A stretch of 64,000 nucleotides of DNA from Stutzerimonas stutzeri (GCA_901420285.1 CABDVE010000001.1:558001-622000); one strand, 5' to 3'. Shown: positions 49,923-61,989, counted from the stretch's first letter. Numbers and translations are program-made. Notes: generated by a model not told the origin, from the sequence alone.

Positions 49923-52112
49923 ATGCACAATCAACCAACAAATAAGCGGCATCTTTTCACGCTTAGCGCGCTCTTTTTAGCCCTTCACAGCACAGCCTTT
50001 GCCAACGAACAATTGGATGTGATCAATGTGAGCACCGCATCCAATGTGACCGCTACGGAAAATACCAAGTCCTATACCACTTCTGCGATGAAAACCACAA
50101 CGGGACTGGAATTAAGTCCGAAAGAAACGCCACAATCGGTGAGTGTGATTACCAAAGAACGCCTTGACCGACAACGAATCACTACTATGGAAGACGCCTT
50201 AAAAACAATCACCGGTATTAATGTGATTCCTGATGCCACGCGCTGGCGTTACCAATCGCGTGGCTTTTACATTGATCAAATGGAAGAAGACGGCATTTCA
50301 ACAACCGTCGCCGGTGCATCGGGAAATCCGTATAACGATCCGCAAAGTATGTCCAGCCTTGCAATTTATGATCATATTGAAGTGGTTCGCGGCGCAACCG
50401 GCTTAACTCAGTCAAATAGCGAACCGGGCGGTACGATCAATGCGGTGCGCAAAAAGCCTACCGAAACCACTCAACTGAGTGGTTCCGTATCTTTCGATCG
50501 CTTTGGTAAAACCATTGGAATCGCTGATGTATCGGGAAGTTTAAACCCGTCTAAAACAATTCGCGGACGCCTTATCGCACAAGGAAGCCGCGATAAAACC
50601 TTTAAAGATAATGTGGACGGTGATACAAAACTTATTTATGGCGTGATTGAAGCCGATTTAGGCGACAGCAGTCGATTAACGCTGGGCGGTATGTTCCAAA
50701 AAGTGAAAAGTACGCCGGATTTCTACGGCGTTCCAATGGGAAATGGTTTCGACTTAAATCTTTCCCGTAAAACTTATTTAGGTGCGCCTTGGAACGAAAC
50801 GGTATTTTATAAACGCAACGTTTTTGCGGAGTTTGAACATTTCTTTAACGATAATTGGAAATGGGAAAGTAAAGTCAATTATATCCGTTCGTCATCAAGA
50901 CAAGAATTTGCCCTCGCTGCGAATACCGGCGGAAGATTCGTCGGTATCGGTCAGAATGGCATTTTTACCGGCGCAACCGACAATATTCAGCTTTACGATA
51001 ATCACGGTTCGCAAATTTCTTGGCAAAACCGCTTAAACGGTAAATTTGATTTGCTCGGACAAACTCACGATATTTTCTTTATGAATTCTTATTCGAAAGA
51101 AAAACAAGATTCCTATAATCCGTGGAAAGCCCGCTCCGCCAATGCTTATAACATTTACACTTATAACTGGAACAGCGTGCCGCGTCCCGATTGGTCGACG
51201 GGTAATGCGAATTATACCGACACCGCAAAAGACATCGTAAATAACGCCTTTTCAATGGGTGTTCGTTTTAATCCTACGGAAAAATTACATTTAATTACCG
51301 CAGGACGTTACACACGTTGGACATACAGGTTTGATAACAATAAAACCGGCGTTTCTACGCAATATAGCAAAAATTCTTTTGTTCCTTATTTCGGTATTAC
51401 CTATGACTTGAATGATAAACATAGCTTATATGCCAGCTATACAACCATCAAAAAACCGCAAACAAACCGCGATATGGACAACAATTTGCTTGATCCCATC
51501 GAAGGGACTAACTATGAATTCGGTTGGAAATCCGATTGGTTTGCCGACGGAAAATTAAACAGCTCGCTTGCTTTTTTCCAAATTATTCAAAAAAATCGCC
51601 CTTATGATTTAAACGCCCGCAATAGTGCCGGTAACTGGGCTTATACTTCAATCGGCAAGATTCGCAGTCGTGGTTTTGAAGCCGAAATTTCGGGCGCGTT
51701 AACGGAAAATTGGCAAATGTTCGCCGGTTATACCTTTAATATGAGCGAATACCAGGAAACTGAAGGTAGCCGATTTACCGCCGGAACAAATTTCAGTAAA
51801 CATACGCCAAGACACATCTTCCGCCTTTATACCAGCTACACGTTACCGTTTGACGATAGAAAATGGTCGATCGGCACAGGCACGACCATTCAAAGCAAAA
51901 CGGATAGCTTATGGGGCGTGAAACAAGGTGGTTATAGCTTAATTGATGCGGATATTCGTTATCAGGCGAATAAACACTTCAGTGTAAGTTTGATCGGAAC
52001 CAACTTAACGGATAAACGCTATTACGAAAATGCACGCGTTCGTACCATGGGCATTAATAATTTCTACGGCAGACCGCTTAACGTGATGCTGGTGGCCGAC
52101 TGGCGATTCTAA
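49923..52112 (+). CDS. TonB-dependent siderophore receptor
   Basis: Outer-membrane receptor of 729 residues. It has a signal peptide (ending STAFA), a possible TonB box near QLDVINVS, and a plug domain with KETPQSVSVITKERLDRQRITTM and YDHIEVVRGATGLTQSNSEPGGTIN, as in FhuE/FpvA-type ferric-siderophore receptors. A 22-strand barrel follows, ending in aromatic Phe (MLVADWRF). An extended -10 (TGCTATTAT, 49844-49852) and a 16-bp palindrome (49858-49873) lie upstream. Ligand unknown. Confidence 0.93.
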   Translation: MHNQPTNKRHLFTLSALFLALHSTAFANEQLDVINVSTASNVTATENTKSYTTSAMKTTTGLELSPKETPQSVSVITKERLDRQRITTMEDALKTITGINVIPDATRWRYQSRGFYIDQMEEDGISTTVAGASGNPYNDPQSMSSLAIYDHIEVVRGATGLTQSNSEPGGTINAVRKKPTETTQLSGSVSFDRFGKTIGIADVSGSLNPSKTIRGRLIAQGSRDKTFKDNVDGDTKLIYGVIEADLGDSSRLTLGGMFQKVKSTPDFYGVPMGNGFDLNLSRKTYLGAPWNETVFYKRNVFAEFEHFFNDNWKWESKVNYIRSSSRQEFALAANTGGRFVGIGQNGIFTGATDNIQLYDNHGSQISWQNRLNGKFDLLGQTHDIFFMNSYSKEKQDSYNPWKARSANAYNIYTYNWNSVPRPDWSTGNANYTDTAKDIVNNAFSMGVRFNPTEKLHLITAGRYTRWTYRFDNNKTGVSTQYSKNSFVPYFGITYDLNDKHSLYASYTTIKKPQTNRDMDNNLLDPIEGTNYEFGWKSDWFADGKLNSSLAFFQIIQKNRPYDLNARNSAGNWAYTSIGKIRSRGFEAEISGALTENWQMFAGYTFNMSEYQETEGSRFTAGTNFSKHTPRHIFRLYTSYTLPFDDRKWSIGTGTTIQSKTDSLWGVKQGGYSLIDADIRYQANKHFSVSLIGTNLTDKRYYENARVRTMGINNFYGRPLNVMLVADWRF

Positions 52113-52130
52113 TTTCTAAAACTATCTTAA

Positions 52131-53420
<1,290 letters not shown>

Positions 53421-53450
53421 GTTCTGACCGAACGGTTTAAGTTGGAGTTA

Positions 53451-53496
53451 AAAAATAGCACCGCATTGGAAGAGGTTTCAATGCGGTGCTATTTTT
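53451..53496. terminator. Bidirectional terminator made from an inverted pair of the dispersed repeat
   Basis: Perfect 18-bp arms AAAAATAGCACCGCATTG (53451-53468) and its complement (53479-53496), with a 10-base loop. The arms supply T-runs for both strands. It contains one exact 12-mer (53478-53489) and one with a single mismatch. It lies between the convergent obgE and smpB. Confidence 0.9.
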
Positions 53497-53623
53497 AGAG
53501 ATCAATAATAAGGTTGGGTTTTGCTTCGATAGGCTTCTTAATAACCTCAAGATGAGGCATCTTGCCCAAGGTTCGGGCGTTGTGCGACGTTTTAAAAACG
53601 CTTCCCTTTTTAAAAACGTCCCT

Positions 53624-54106
53624 TTAGCCGCGACGTGCATTTTTCATAATTCGCTCTTTTGCGACTTTCCATTCACGATCTTTAATATCATCGCGTTTGT
53701 CGTGTTGTTTTTTCCCTTTTGCTAAGCCGATTTTAATTTTTGCCCATGCGCCTTTCCAATAAAGGGAAAGCGCGACGATGGTGAACCCATCGCGGCTGGA
53801 TTTGCCGAACAGCGATTCAAGTTCGCGTTGCTTTAACAAAAGTTTACGCGTTCGCGTTGGATCGCATACCACATGGGTTGAGGCCAAACTTAACGGCTGA
53901 ATGGTCGCGCCGAACAAATAAGCCTCGCCATTTTTGAAAATAATGTAGCTGTCGCTGATATTTGCCTTGCCGGCGCGCATGGATTTGACTTCCCAGCCTT
54001 GCAATTCAAGCCCGGCTTCGATTTCGTCTTCAATAAAATAATCGTGGCGTGCGCGTTTATTCAGTGCAATGGTGTTTGAACCCGGTTTTAGTTTTTTCTT
54101 TGTCAT
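53624..54106 (-). CDS. smpB: SsrA-binding protein SmpB
   Basis: tmRNA partner in ribosome rescue. It has 160 residues with [38 protein letters not shown] and a basic tail ([16 protein letters not shown]). The ssrA gene is not in this window. Confidence 0.97.
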   Translation of the reverse strand: MTKKKLKPGSNTIALNKRARHDYFIEDEIEAGLELQGWEVKSMRAGKANISDSYIIFKNGEAYLFGATIQPLSLASTHVVCDPTRTRKLLLKQRELESLFGKSSRDGFTIVALSLYWKGAWAKIKIGLAKGKKQHDKRDDIKDREWKVAKERIMKNARRG

Positions 54107-54174
54107 AATTTGATCCGGTGAAAAAATTTCCGCAGATTCTACCGAATCTGTGCGGTGATGGCAAAAAGAGGGGG

Positions 54175-54202
54175 AAAGAAAAAGGCTGAATCCTCAGCCT
54201 TT
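54175..54202 (-). terminator. arcA terminator
   Basis: Minus-strand stem AAAGGCTGA / TCAGCCTTT with a 4-base loop, followed by TTTC. Confidence 0.85.
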
Positions 54203-54221
54203 CTTTGCGTTATCTTAGTCT

Positions 54222-54932
54222 TTATTCGATTTCGCCACAGAAACGATAACCTTCGCCATGCACCGTGGCGATAATTTCAGGCGTGCCGGGGTGATCTTCA
54301 AAATGTTTGCGGATGCGACGAATAGTGACGTCCACCGTACGATCTTGCGGTTTTAACTCGCGCCCAGTCATTTTCATCAACAATTCTTCGCGGGTTTGCA
54401 ATTTGCCCGGGTTTTCACAGAAATGTAACATGGCGCGAAATTCGCTGCGTGGCAATTTAAATTCTTCGCCTTCCGGATTGATTAAATTATGACTGTTTAA
54501 ATTTAATGTCCAACCGTTAAAACGATAAAATTCTCGTCCGCTTCGGTTTTCTTTTTCGTGTTGCGCCATCACGCGGTGTAACAAATTTCGCGCGCGGATG
54601 GTAAGTTCGCGTGGGTTAAAAGGTTTGGTGAGATAATCATCAGCACCGATTTCTAAACCTAAAATTTTATCCACTTCGTTATCGCGACCGGTTAAAAAAA
54701 TCAGCGGCAAATTGGCGTATTCGCGTAATTCGCGCGCCAATAATAAACCGTTTTTACCGGGCAAATTAATGTCCATTACTACCAAATCAACCGAATTATT
54801 TTTTAATACTCGGTGCATTTGCTCCCCTTCTTCGGCTTCAAGCACGACGTAACCTTCCGCTTCGAAAATCCCTTTCAATGTATTGCGGGTCACGGCTTCA
54901 TCTTCAACAATAAGAATTTGCGGGGCTGCCAT
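54222..54932 (-). CDS. arcA: Aerobic respiration control response regulator ArcA
   Basis: OmpR-family regulator repressing respiratory genes when oxygen is low. I start at the ATG at 54932 ([16 protein letters not shown]) with AAGGA upstream, giving 236 residues. Phosphoacceptor Asp54 lies in [10 protein letters not shown]; the winged-helix domain includes [20 protein letters not shown] and TVHGEGYRF. An FNR-like palindrome lies about 100 bp upstream. Confidence 0.97.
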   Translation of the reverse strand: MAAPQILIVEDEAVTRNTLKGIFEAEGYVVLEAEEGEQMHRVLKNNSVDLVVMDINLPGKNGLLLARELREYANLPLIFLTGRDNEVDKILGLEIGADDYLTKPFNPRELTIRARNLLHRVMAQHEKENRSGREFYRFNGWTLNLNSHNLINPEGEEFKLPRSEFRAMLHFCENPGKLQTREELLMKMTGRELKPQDRTVDVTIRRIRKHFEDHPGTPEIIATVHGEGYRFCGEIE

Positions 54933-55033
54933 TTTCAATCCTTTTACTTATTTTTAGTGAGGCGTATTTTAGCTTTGTAACATTGTTGTAACAATGGAAA
55001 ACAGCGGCTATTTTTTGTGATCCTTCTATTTTT

Positions 55034-55047
55034 ATGATCTAAATCAT
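55034..55047. promoter_or_regulatory. FNR-like palindrome between arcA and dsbD
   Basis: ATGATCTAAATCAT is a perfect match to the inner half sites TGAT-N4-ATCA of the FNR box. It lies about 100 bp before arcA and 66 bp before dsbD. arcA is known to be FNR-activated in E. coli, so arcA is the likelier target. Confidence 0.65.
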
Positions 55048-55112
55048 ATTTTTAGGGTTTCAAATTTCTTTATGTTAAAATCTCGCCACACCAACCTTAT
55101 GACCCCTTTTTT

Positions 55113-56861
55113 ATGAAAAAATGTTTCCTTATTTTTAGCCTGTTTTTTACTGCATTCGCGACACAAGCGGGTTTATTGGATAAATCTCAAACAACCTTTT
55201 TAAAAGTAGAAGACGCTTTTCCACTTTCCATCCAACTTTCCCCCGATAAACATCAGTTACATGTCCACTGGAATACGGTGGACGGCTATTATTTGTATCA
55301 AGATAAAATTAGCGTAGCTACTGTAGAACAGACACTTGCGGTGACGTTTGCGCAACCGCCGGAAATTCATCAGGATCCTTATTTCGGCGCAGTGAACGTA
55401 TTCACCAAACCGCTAGATGCGACTTTCTCCGCTGCAAACGCCCTTGCTCCGGAGGACCGCATTGAAATCCGTTACCAAGGCTGCACCGATGGGTTTTGTT
55501 ATCCTCCGGAAATAAAATCTTTACGTGTGGGTGATTTAATTACGTCAGCGCAGACTTTTGAAAAAACGGGCGCGCGTTCAATTGCCGAACAGCCCTTGTC
55601 GGCGCCGCAAGATCAACTTGCTGCCGGTTTATTTCGGCATAAATACGCAGTGTTAGGCTTTTTCCTGCTAGGTTTAGGCTTAGCTTTCACGCCTTGCGTA
55701 TTGCCGATGTTGCCGTTGTTATCGGCAATTGTGATCGGCCGGCAAAATCGCCCGAATATGGCGCGTGCCTTTTCCTTGAGTTTCCTTTACGTGCAAGGTA
55801 TGGCGCTCACTTATACGTTGCTCGGTTTAGCGGTCGCTGCCATAGGGCTGCCGTTTCAAATCGCCTTGCAACATCCTTACGTAATGATCGCGCTATCGGT
55901 CATGTTCGTTTTGCTCGCACTTTCTATGTTCGGCATGTTTACGTTGCAATTACCGAGTTCTCTACAAACCAAGCTGAACGCTTTAAGCCAAAAACAAACC
56001 TCCGGCGCATTCGGCGGCGCATTCTTCATGGGCATGATTGCGGGCTTGGTCGCGTCGCCTTGTACATCGGCGCCGCTTTCCGGTGCGTTGCTGTATGTAG
56101 CGCAAAGCGGTGATTTATTTACCGGCGCCGTCACCTTGTATTTATTGGCGCTTGGCATGGGCGTGCCGTTGATGCTGATTACGCTGTTCGGTAACAAAAT
56201 TTTGCCGCAATCCGGCGAGTGGATGAACACGGTGAAAAGTACTTTCGGTTTTGTAATGCTCGCCTTGCCGGTCTTTTTACTTTCGCGCATTTTGCCGGAA
56301 GGCTGGGAACCGCGTTTGTGGGCATTATTGGCAACGACGTTCTTTGTTTGGTTTGCGCTGCAAATGCCGAAAAATGGTTTCGCTTATGCGCTGAAAGTTT
56401 TGTCTTTGGTTTGCGCCGTGATTGCCGCGCAACCTCTGCAAACCCTTGTCTGGCAAGGCTCCAATGCGGTGCTCTACACGACTTCCAATGACGAAGTTGA
56501 GCCTGTGAAATTCCACCGCATTGAAAGCCTGCAAGAACTGGAACAAGCCTTGGCGAACAATCCACACAAACTGGCGATGTTGGATCTTTATGCCGATTGG
56601 TGTGTCGCTTGTAAAGAATTTGAAAAATACACGTTTCGCCATGAAAAAGTGCAACAAGCCTTTGGTAATCTGTTATTGCTTCAAGTGGATATGACTCGAA
56701 ACGGCGAAGAAAATAAAGCCATTATGGAACGTTATCAAGTACTGGGTTTGCCGACGATTTTATTTCTTGATAAAGCCGGCAATGAGCGTGCAAATAGCCG
56801 CGTAACAGGTTTTATGGATGCGCCGACATTTTTAAATTGGATTGAAAAATTGGGTTTTTAA
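55113..56861 (+). CDS. dsbD: Thiol:disulfide interchange protein DsbD
   Basis: Passes electrons from cytoplasmic thioredoxin to the periplasm. It has 582 residues: signal peptide, periplasmic alpha domain with CTDGFCYPP (about 125-133), eight-helix beta domain with FTPCVLPMLP and ASPCTSAPLS, and gamma thioredoxin-like domain with DWCVACKEFEKYTF (about 497-510). Near copies of the dispersed repeat lie at about 55455, 56463 and 56514. Confidence 0.96.
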   Translation: MKKCFLIFSLFFTAFATQAGLLDKSQTTFLKVEDAFPLSIQLSPDKHQLHVHWNTVDGYYLYQDKISVATVEQTLAVTFAQPPEIHQDPYFGAVNVFTKPLDATFSAANALAPEDRIEIRYQGCTDGFCYPPEIKSLRVGDLITSAQTFEKTGARSIAEQPLSAPQDQLAAGLFRHKYAVLGFFLLGLGLAFTPCVLPMLPLLSAIVIGRQNRPNMARAFSLSFLYVQGMALTYTLLGLAVAAIGLPFQIALQHPYVMIALSVMFVLLALSMFGMFTLQLPSSLQTKLNALSQKQTSGAFGGAFFMGMIAGLVASPCTSAPLSGALLYVAQSGDLFTGAVTLYLLALGMGVPLMLITLFGNKILPQSGEWMNTVKSTFGFVMLALPVFLLSRILPEGWEPRLWALLATTFFVWFALQMPKNGFAYALKVLSLVCAVIAAQPLQTLVWQGSNAVLYTTSNDEVEPVKFHRIESLQELEQALANNPHKLAMLDLYADWCVACKEFEKYTFRHEKVQQAFGNLLLLQVDMTRNGEENKAIMERYQVLGLPTILFLDKAGNERANSRVTGFMDAPTFLNWIEKLGF

Positions 56862-56907
56862 CCCGGTTATTCATAAACGTAAAAGTCCTTTTTCAGTCCC
56901 TATATTT

Positions 56908-56929
56908 ACGCAACCGTTTGCGTTATAAT
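56908..56929 (+). promoter_or_regulatory. PurR operator and -10 element of purH
   Basis: ACGCAACCGTTTGCGT (56908-56923) closely fits the PurR consensus palindrome and abuts a consensus TATAAT (56924-56929), so the repressor would block the promoter when purines are plentiful. The -35 is not clear. Confidence 0.85.
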
Positions 56930-56969
56930 GCGCGCCTATTTTTTTACCAATTAATAAAGGAAAAATACA

Positions 56970-58568
56970 ATGACAGCTCGTCCTATTCGTCAGGCTTTAT
57001 TGAGCGTTTCAGATAAAACCGGTATTGTGGAATTTGCTCAAGGTTTAGTAAAGCGTGGCGTGAAATTACTTTCCACCGGTGGCACCGCAAAATTGTTAGA
57101 ACAAAATGGCTTGCCGGTCACCGAAGTGTCTGATTACACCGGTTTCCCGGAAATGATGGACGGTCGCGTGAAAACTTTACATCCGAAAGTGCATGGCGGC
57201 ATTTTAGGTCGCCGCGGCACGGACGATGAAGTCATGAAACAGCACCGCATTGAAGGCATTGATATGGTGGTGGTGAATTTATATCCGTTTGCTGCCACGG
57301 TAGCAAAACCGAATTGCACCCTTGAAGATGCGGTAGAAAATATCGATATCGGCGGCCCAACTATGGTGCGTTCTGCAGCGAAAAACCATAAAGATGTGGC
57401 GATCGTAGTCAATAACAATGATTTCAATACAATTCTTGCGGAAATGGATCAACATCAAAATAGTCTTACTTTGGAAACCCGTTTTGATTTAGCGATTAAA
57501 GCTTTTGAACATACGGCACAATACGATTCCATGATCGCGAACTATTTCGGTCAATTAGTGAAACCTTATCATGTCGCGGCGGAAGAAGATGCGAATGCCA
57601 AGTGCGGTCAATTCCCACGCACTTTAAACTTGAACTTCGTGCGTAAACAAACCATGCGTTACGGCGAAAATTCCCACCAAAATGCTGCGTTCTATGTGGA
57701 TTTAAACGTGAAAGAAGCCAGCGTGGCAACCGCAACCCAACTTCAAGGCAAAGCCCTTTCCTATAACAACATTGCCGATACCGATGCGGCGCTAGAATGC
57801 GTGAAAGAATTTGACGAGCCGGCGTGCGTGATCGTCAAGCACGCCAACCCATGCGGCGTGGCGTTAGGCAAAGATATTCTGGAAGCCTACAACCGCGCTT
57901 ATCAAACGGATCCGACTTCCGCATTCGGCGGCATTATCGCGTTCAACCGTGAATTAGATGAAGCCACCGCAAACGAAATCGTAGAACGCCAATTTGTAGA
58001 AGTGATTATTGCGCCGAAAGTTTCTGCGGCTGCGGTAGAAGTGGTAAAACGCAAGAAAAACGTGCGCTTACTTGAATGCGGCGAATGGCACGGACGCACC
58101 GAACGTTTGGATTTCAAACGCGTAAACGGCGGATTATTAGTGCAAGACGCGGATTTAGGCATGGTCGGCTTGGACGATTTAAAAGTAGTCAGCAAACGTC
58201 AACCGACCGAACAAGAACTGAAAGATTTATTATTCTGTTGGAAAGTGGCGAAATTTGTGAAATCCAATGCCATTGTTTACGCGAAAAACAGCCAAACCAT
58301 CGGTATCGGCGCTGGTCAAATGAGCCGTGTTTATTCTGCCAAAATCGCTGGCATTAAAGCACAAGATGAAGGTTTAGACGTGGCAGGTTGCGTGATGGCA
58401 TCCGACGCCTTCTTCCCATTCCGCGATGGCATTGATGCGGCGGCGAAGGTGGGGATTCAGTGTGTCATCCACCCGGGCGGTTCTATGCGCGATCAAGAAG
58501 TGATTGATGCGGCGGATGAGCATGGGATGGTGATGGTGTTAACGGGGATGAGACATTTTCGTCATTAA
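56970..58568 (+). CDS. purH: Bifunctional AICAR transformylase/IMP cyclohydrolase
   Basis: Last two steps of IMP synthesis. It has 532 residues: an MGS-like cyclohydrolase domain ([27 protein letters not shown]) and an AICAR transformylase domain ([41 protein letters not shown]). The dispersed 12-mer at 57242-57253 encodes QHRIEG in frame and a canonical uptake signal lies at 57600-57608. Confidence 0.97.
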   Translation: MTARPIRQALLSVSDKTGIVEFAQGLVKRGVKLLSTGGTAKLLEQNGLPVTEVSDYTGFPEMMDGRVKTLHPKVHGGILGRRGTDDEVMKQHRIEGIDMVVVNLYPFAATVAKPNCTLEDAVENIDIGGPTMVRSAAKNHKDVAIVVNNNDFNTILAEMDQHQNSLTLETRFDLAIKAFEHTAQYDSMIANYFGQLVKPYHVAAEEDANAKCGQFPRTLNLNFVRKQTMRYGENSHQNAAFYVDLNVKEASVATATQLQGKALSYNNIADTDAALECVKEFDEPACVIVKHANPCGVALGKDILEAYNRAYQTDPTSAFGGIIAFNRELDEATANEIVERQFVEVIIAPKVSAAAVEVVKRKKNVRLLECGEWHGRTERLDFKRVNGGLLVQDADLGMVGLDDLKVVSKRQPTEQELKDLLFCWKVAKFVKSNAIVYAKNSQTIGIGAGQMSRVYSAKIAGIKAQDEGLDVAGCVMASDAFFPFRDGIDAAAKVGIQCVIHPGGSMRDQEVIDAADEHGMVMVLTGMRHFRH

Positions 58569-59040
58569 TTTATGTCGTAACTTCGCTCAATGAGTGACTT
58601 ACTTATTTCTCCCCTCTTTCGTAAAGAGGGGGAGATTTAAACGATGCTGAATGTACTATGAGGTTGAAATAACTTCTGCCAAATCTCCCCTACCCCTCTT
58701 TGCTAAAGAGGGGAATTGGTTAGATAAAAATCTTTCTGAATCAACCGCATTTTAAATCGACGAAAGAACAAACCGGGTTCCCTTCTTTGCCGCCTGAAAA
58801 ATTGGGAATTTGTAGGAAATTTTTGCATGTTTGAGCGTAGCGAGTTCAAAAATTTCCGTTAAGCAAATTCCCAATTTTTCAGGAAACAAGGCAAAGCAGG
58901 GTGTGCTTTCTTTTTGCCTACTTTTGCTTTGCACAAGCAAAGAAAAAGTAGGTCGCTCATCGAGCGAAATTCGATGTAAATGAATAAAAGAAAGTCATTA
59001 AAAGCTAAAAAATAGAATTCATAACTCACAAGGACACACC
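58569..59040. repeat. Gene-free block of nested hairpin repeats between purH and purD
   Basis: Four inverted repeats follow one another. Two are related: TCTCCCCTCTTT-type at 58608-58635 and CCCCTCTTT/AAAGAGGGG at 58693-58713. A long one is at 58793-58883, with perfect 20-bp outer arms (CCTGAAAAATTGGGAATTTG and complement) and 11-bp inner arms. The last is at 58917-58952 (CCTACTTTT...AAAAGTAGG). Such hairpin blocks look like mobile or REP-type intergenic elements. The minus-strand frame through it is not a convincing gene. Confidence 0.8.
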
Positions 59041-60330
59041 ATGAACATTCTCATCATCGGAAACGGCGGTCGTGAACACGCCCTTGCTTGGAAAGCAGCA
59101 CAATCTCCTCTTGCGACGAAAGTTTTTGTCGCGCCCGGCAACGCAGGTACAGCCTTAGAAAACAACGTGGAAAACGTCAATATCTCCGCCACCGATATTC
59201 CGGCTTTGGTGAAATTTGCCCAAGAACATCAAATCGGTTTAACCATCGTGGGGCCTGAAGCACCGCTTGTGATTGGCGTGGTGGATGCCTTCCGTGCGGC
59301 TGGGTTAAAAATCTTTGGACCGACTCAAGCGGCTGCGCAGTTGGAAGGTTCCAAAGCCTTTACCAAAGATTTCTTGGCGCGTCATCAGATCCCAACGGCG
59401 GGATATCAAAACTTCACCGAAGTGGAACCGGCATTGGCTTATTTACGCGAAAAAGGCGCGCCGATTGTGGTGAAAGCGGACGGTTTGGCTGCGGGCAAAG
59501 GCGTGATTGTGGCGATGACATTGCAAGAAGCGGAAGATGCCGTGCGCGATATGCTTTCCGGCAATGCCTTTGGTGAAGCGGGCAGTCGCGTGGTGATTGA
59601 AGAATATTTAGACGGCGAAGAAGCCAGTTTCATTGTGATGGTGGACGGCAAAAACGTGGAGCCGATGGCAACCAGCCAAGACCATAAACGCGTGGGCGAA
59701 AAGGATACCGGTTTGAACACCGGCGGTATGGGGGCGTATTCGCCTGCTCCGGTCGTTACGCCTGAAATCCACGATCGCATTATGCGCGAAGTGATTTACC
59801 CGACCGTGAACGGCATGGCGCAAGAAGGCAATGTGTACACCGGTTTCTTATATGCCGGCTTGATGATTATGCCGAATGGTCAGCCGAAAGTGATTGAATT
59901 TAACTGCCGTTTTGGTGATCCGGAAACCCAGCCGATCATGCTGCGCTTGGAGTCCGATCTTGTGGAACTTTGCCTCAAAGCCTGTGATGGCAAATTGGAT
60001 GAAGTGAAATCGCAATGGAATCCGAAAGCGTCCTTAGGTATTGTGCTGGCGGCAGAAGGCTATCCGGGTGATTATCGCAAAGGTGACGAAATCACAGGGC
60101 TTCCACAAAGTGCAGTTGAAAGTGAAAAAGTTTTCTTAGCTGGCGTGGCAGCCAAAGATGGCAAATTGCTCACCAACGGTGGGCGTGTGTTATGTGTTAC
60201 CGCATTAGGCGAGAGCGTATTCGACGCGCAACAAAAAGCCCTGAAACTTGCCGAACAAATTCATTGGAACGGACGTTTTTATCGCCGTGATATCGGTTAT
60301 CGTGCGGTGGCGCGTGAGCAGAAAAAATAA
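59041..60330 (+). CDS. purD: Phosphoribosylamine--glycine ligase
   Basis: Second step of purine synthesis. It is a 429-residue ATP-grasp enzyme with NILIIGNGGREHALAWK, DGLAAGKGVIVA, GGMGAYSPAP and FNCRFGDPETQ. Separated from purH by the hairpin block, so probably partly independently expressed. Confidence 0.98.
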   Translation: MNILIIGNGGREHALAWKAAQSPLATKVFVAPGNAGTALENNVENVNISATDIPALVKFAQEHQIGLTIVGPEAPLVIGVVDAFRAAGLKIFGPTQAAAQLEGSKAFTKDFLARHQIPTAGYQNFTEVEPALAYLREKGAPIVVKADGLAAGKGVIVAMTLQEAEDAVRDMLSGNAFGEAGSRVVIEEYLDGEEASFIVMVDGKNVEPMATSQDHKRVGEKDTGLNTGGMGAYSPAPVVTPEIHDRIMREVIYPTVNGMAQEGNVYTGFLYAGLMIMPNGQPKVIEFNCRFGDPETQPIMLRLESDLVELCLKACDGKLDEVKSQWNPKASLGIVLAAEGYPGDYRKGDEITGLPQSAVESEKVFLAGVAAKDGKLLTNGGRVLCVTALGESVFDAQQKALKLAEQIHWNGRFYRRDIGYRAVAREQKK

Positions 60331-60445
60331 TTGAGCTTTACATATGAGTTTATTTCATTAATCCAATGAAAAAATATGAGTTAAAGTTCATCGAATAAAT
60401 GATTACACTATACGACCTTAATTATATTACCCACAGGAGAACAGA

Positions 60446-61711
60446 ATGTTTACAAAAAATATGACTATTGCCGACTACGATCCCGTGTTATGGCAAGCCA
60501 TTCAAAATGAAAATCGTCGTCAGGAAGAACATATCGAATTAATCGCCTCTGAAAACTATGCTAGTCCGCGCGTGATGGAAGCGCAAGGTTCCCAATTCAC
60601 CAACAAATATGCGGAAGGTTATCCGGGTAAACGTTATTACGGCGGTTGTGAATACGCAGATATTGTGGAACAGCTTGCCATTGATCGCGCGAAAGAATTA
60701 TTCGGCGCGGACTATGTGAACGTACAACCGCACTCAGGTTCGCAGGCCAATGCGGCGGTTTATATGGCGTTACTCAACCCAGGCGATACCATTCTAGGCA
60801 TGAGTTTGGCGCACGGTGGCCATTTGACCCACGGTGCGTCCGTGAGTTTCTCCGGTAAGATTTATCACGCGGAACAATACGGCATTACCGATGAAGGTCT
60901 GATTGATTACGATGCATTACGCAAACAAGCGCACGACATAAAACCGAAAATGATTGTCGGGGGGTTCTCCGCATATTCTCAAGTAGTAGATTGGAAAAAA
61001 ATGCGTGAAATTGCCGATGAAGTGGGCGCATATTTATTTGTGGATATGGCGCACGTTGCAGGTTTGATCGCTGCCGGGATTTATCCGAACCCATTGCCAC
61101 ATGCTCACGTGGTAACGACAACGACCCACAAAACTTTGGGAGGACCACGTGGCGGCTTGATTCTTTCGTCTTGCGGTGATGAAGAAATCTATAAAAAACT
61201 TAACAGCGCCGTTTTCCCGGCTGGGCAGGGCGGTCCGTTGGTACATATTATTGCGGCGAAGGCGGTGTGCTTTAAAGAAGCCTTGGAGCCGGAATACAAA
61301 GTGTATCAGCAAAACGTGTTAAAAAATGCTAAAGCCATGGTAGACGTATTTAAACAACGCGGTTATAAAGTGGTATCCAACGGCACGGAAAATCACCTGT
61401 TCTTAGTGGATTTAGTCAGCCACGGTTTAACCGGTAAAGCCGCTGATGCCGCATTAGGCAAAGCGAATATTACTGTGAACAAAAACTCCGTACCGAACGA
61501 TCCGCAAAAACCGTTTATTACTTCCGGTATCCGAGTTGGTACACCTTCCGTTACCCGTCGTGGCTTTAACGAGCAAGATTGTCGTGAATTGGCCGGCTGG
61601 ATGTGCGACGTGTTAGACGCCATCGGCAAAGAAAACGAGGCGCAAGTGATTACGGCAACCAAAGAAAAAGTCTTAGCGATTTGTAAGCGTTTGCCGGTTT
61701 ACCCGCAATGA
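60446..61711 (+). CDS. glyA: Serine hydroxymethyltransferase
   Basis: Converts serine to glycine and supplies methylene-tetrahydrofolate. It has 421 residues; the PLP-lysine is in [14 protein letters not shown] (about 225-238). AGGAGA lies before the ATG. It shares ATGA with the next gene. Confidence 0.98.
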   Translation: MFTKNMTIADYDPVLWQAIQNENRRQEEHIELIASENYASPRVMEAQGSQFTNKYAEGYPGKRYYGGCEYADIVEQLAIDRAKELFGADYVNVQPHSGSQANAAVYMALLNPGDTILGMSLAHGGHLTHGASVSFSGKIYHAEQYGITDEGLIDYDALRKQAHDIKPKMIVGGFSAYSQVVDWKKMREIADEVGAYLFVDMAHVAGLIAAGIYPNPLPHAHVVTTTTHKTLGGPRGGLILSSCGDEEIYKKLNSAVFPAGQGGPLVHIIAAKAVCFKEALEPEYKVYQQNVLKNAKAMVDVFKQRGYKVVSNGTENHLFLVDLVSHGLTGKAADAALGKANITVNKNSVPNDPQKPFITSGIRVGTPSVTRRGFNEQDCRELAGWMCDVLDAIGKENEAQVITATKEKVLAICKRLPVYPQ

Positions 61712-61989
61712 TTTATTTCTTGGTGTTGATTACATGGTTAGTGGCGGTGAATATCACCGCTTATTTTTTAATGCGAAAAGACAAAATTCGCGCAGTACGC
61801 CATGGCTGGCGTGTTCCTGAAAATACCTTTTTCCTTTTCTGTCTTTCCGGCGGTTTTGCCGGCGTTTATGGTGGTATGCAACGTTTCCATCACAAAACCA
61901 AACATTTCGCGTTCAAACTCGCTGTGGTGCTAAGCGGCTTATTTTGGTCGGCCTTGTTGCTTTGTGGGTTCTTCTACTTTCGCCATTGA
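61708..61989 (+). CDS. DUF1294 small membrane protein
   Basis: 93 residues with three hydrophobic helices and the DUF1294 pattern: [41 protein letters not shown]. Function unknown. Its start overlaps the glyA stop by 4 bp. A dispersed 12-mer copy (61997-62008) follows its stop. Confidence 0.87.
   Translation: MIYFLVLITWLVAVNITAYFLMRKDKIRAVRHGWRVPENTFFLFCLSGGFAGVYGGMQRFHHKTKHFAFKLAVVLSGLFWSALLLCGFFYFRH

Noticed and set aside
58752-58940. Minus-strand 62-codon frame in the purH-purD gap
   Set aside because: It runs through the long inverted repeat, so its sequence is dictated by the hairpin arms; no ribosome site or protein family.
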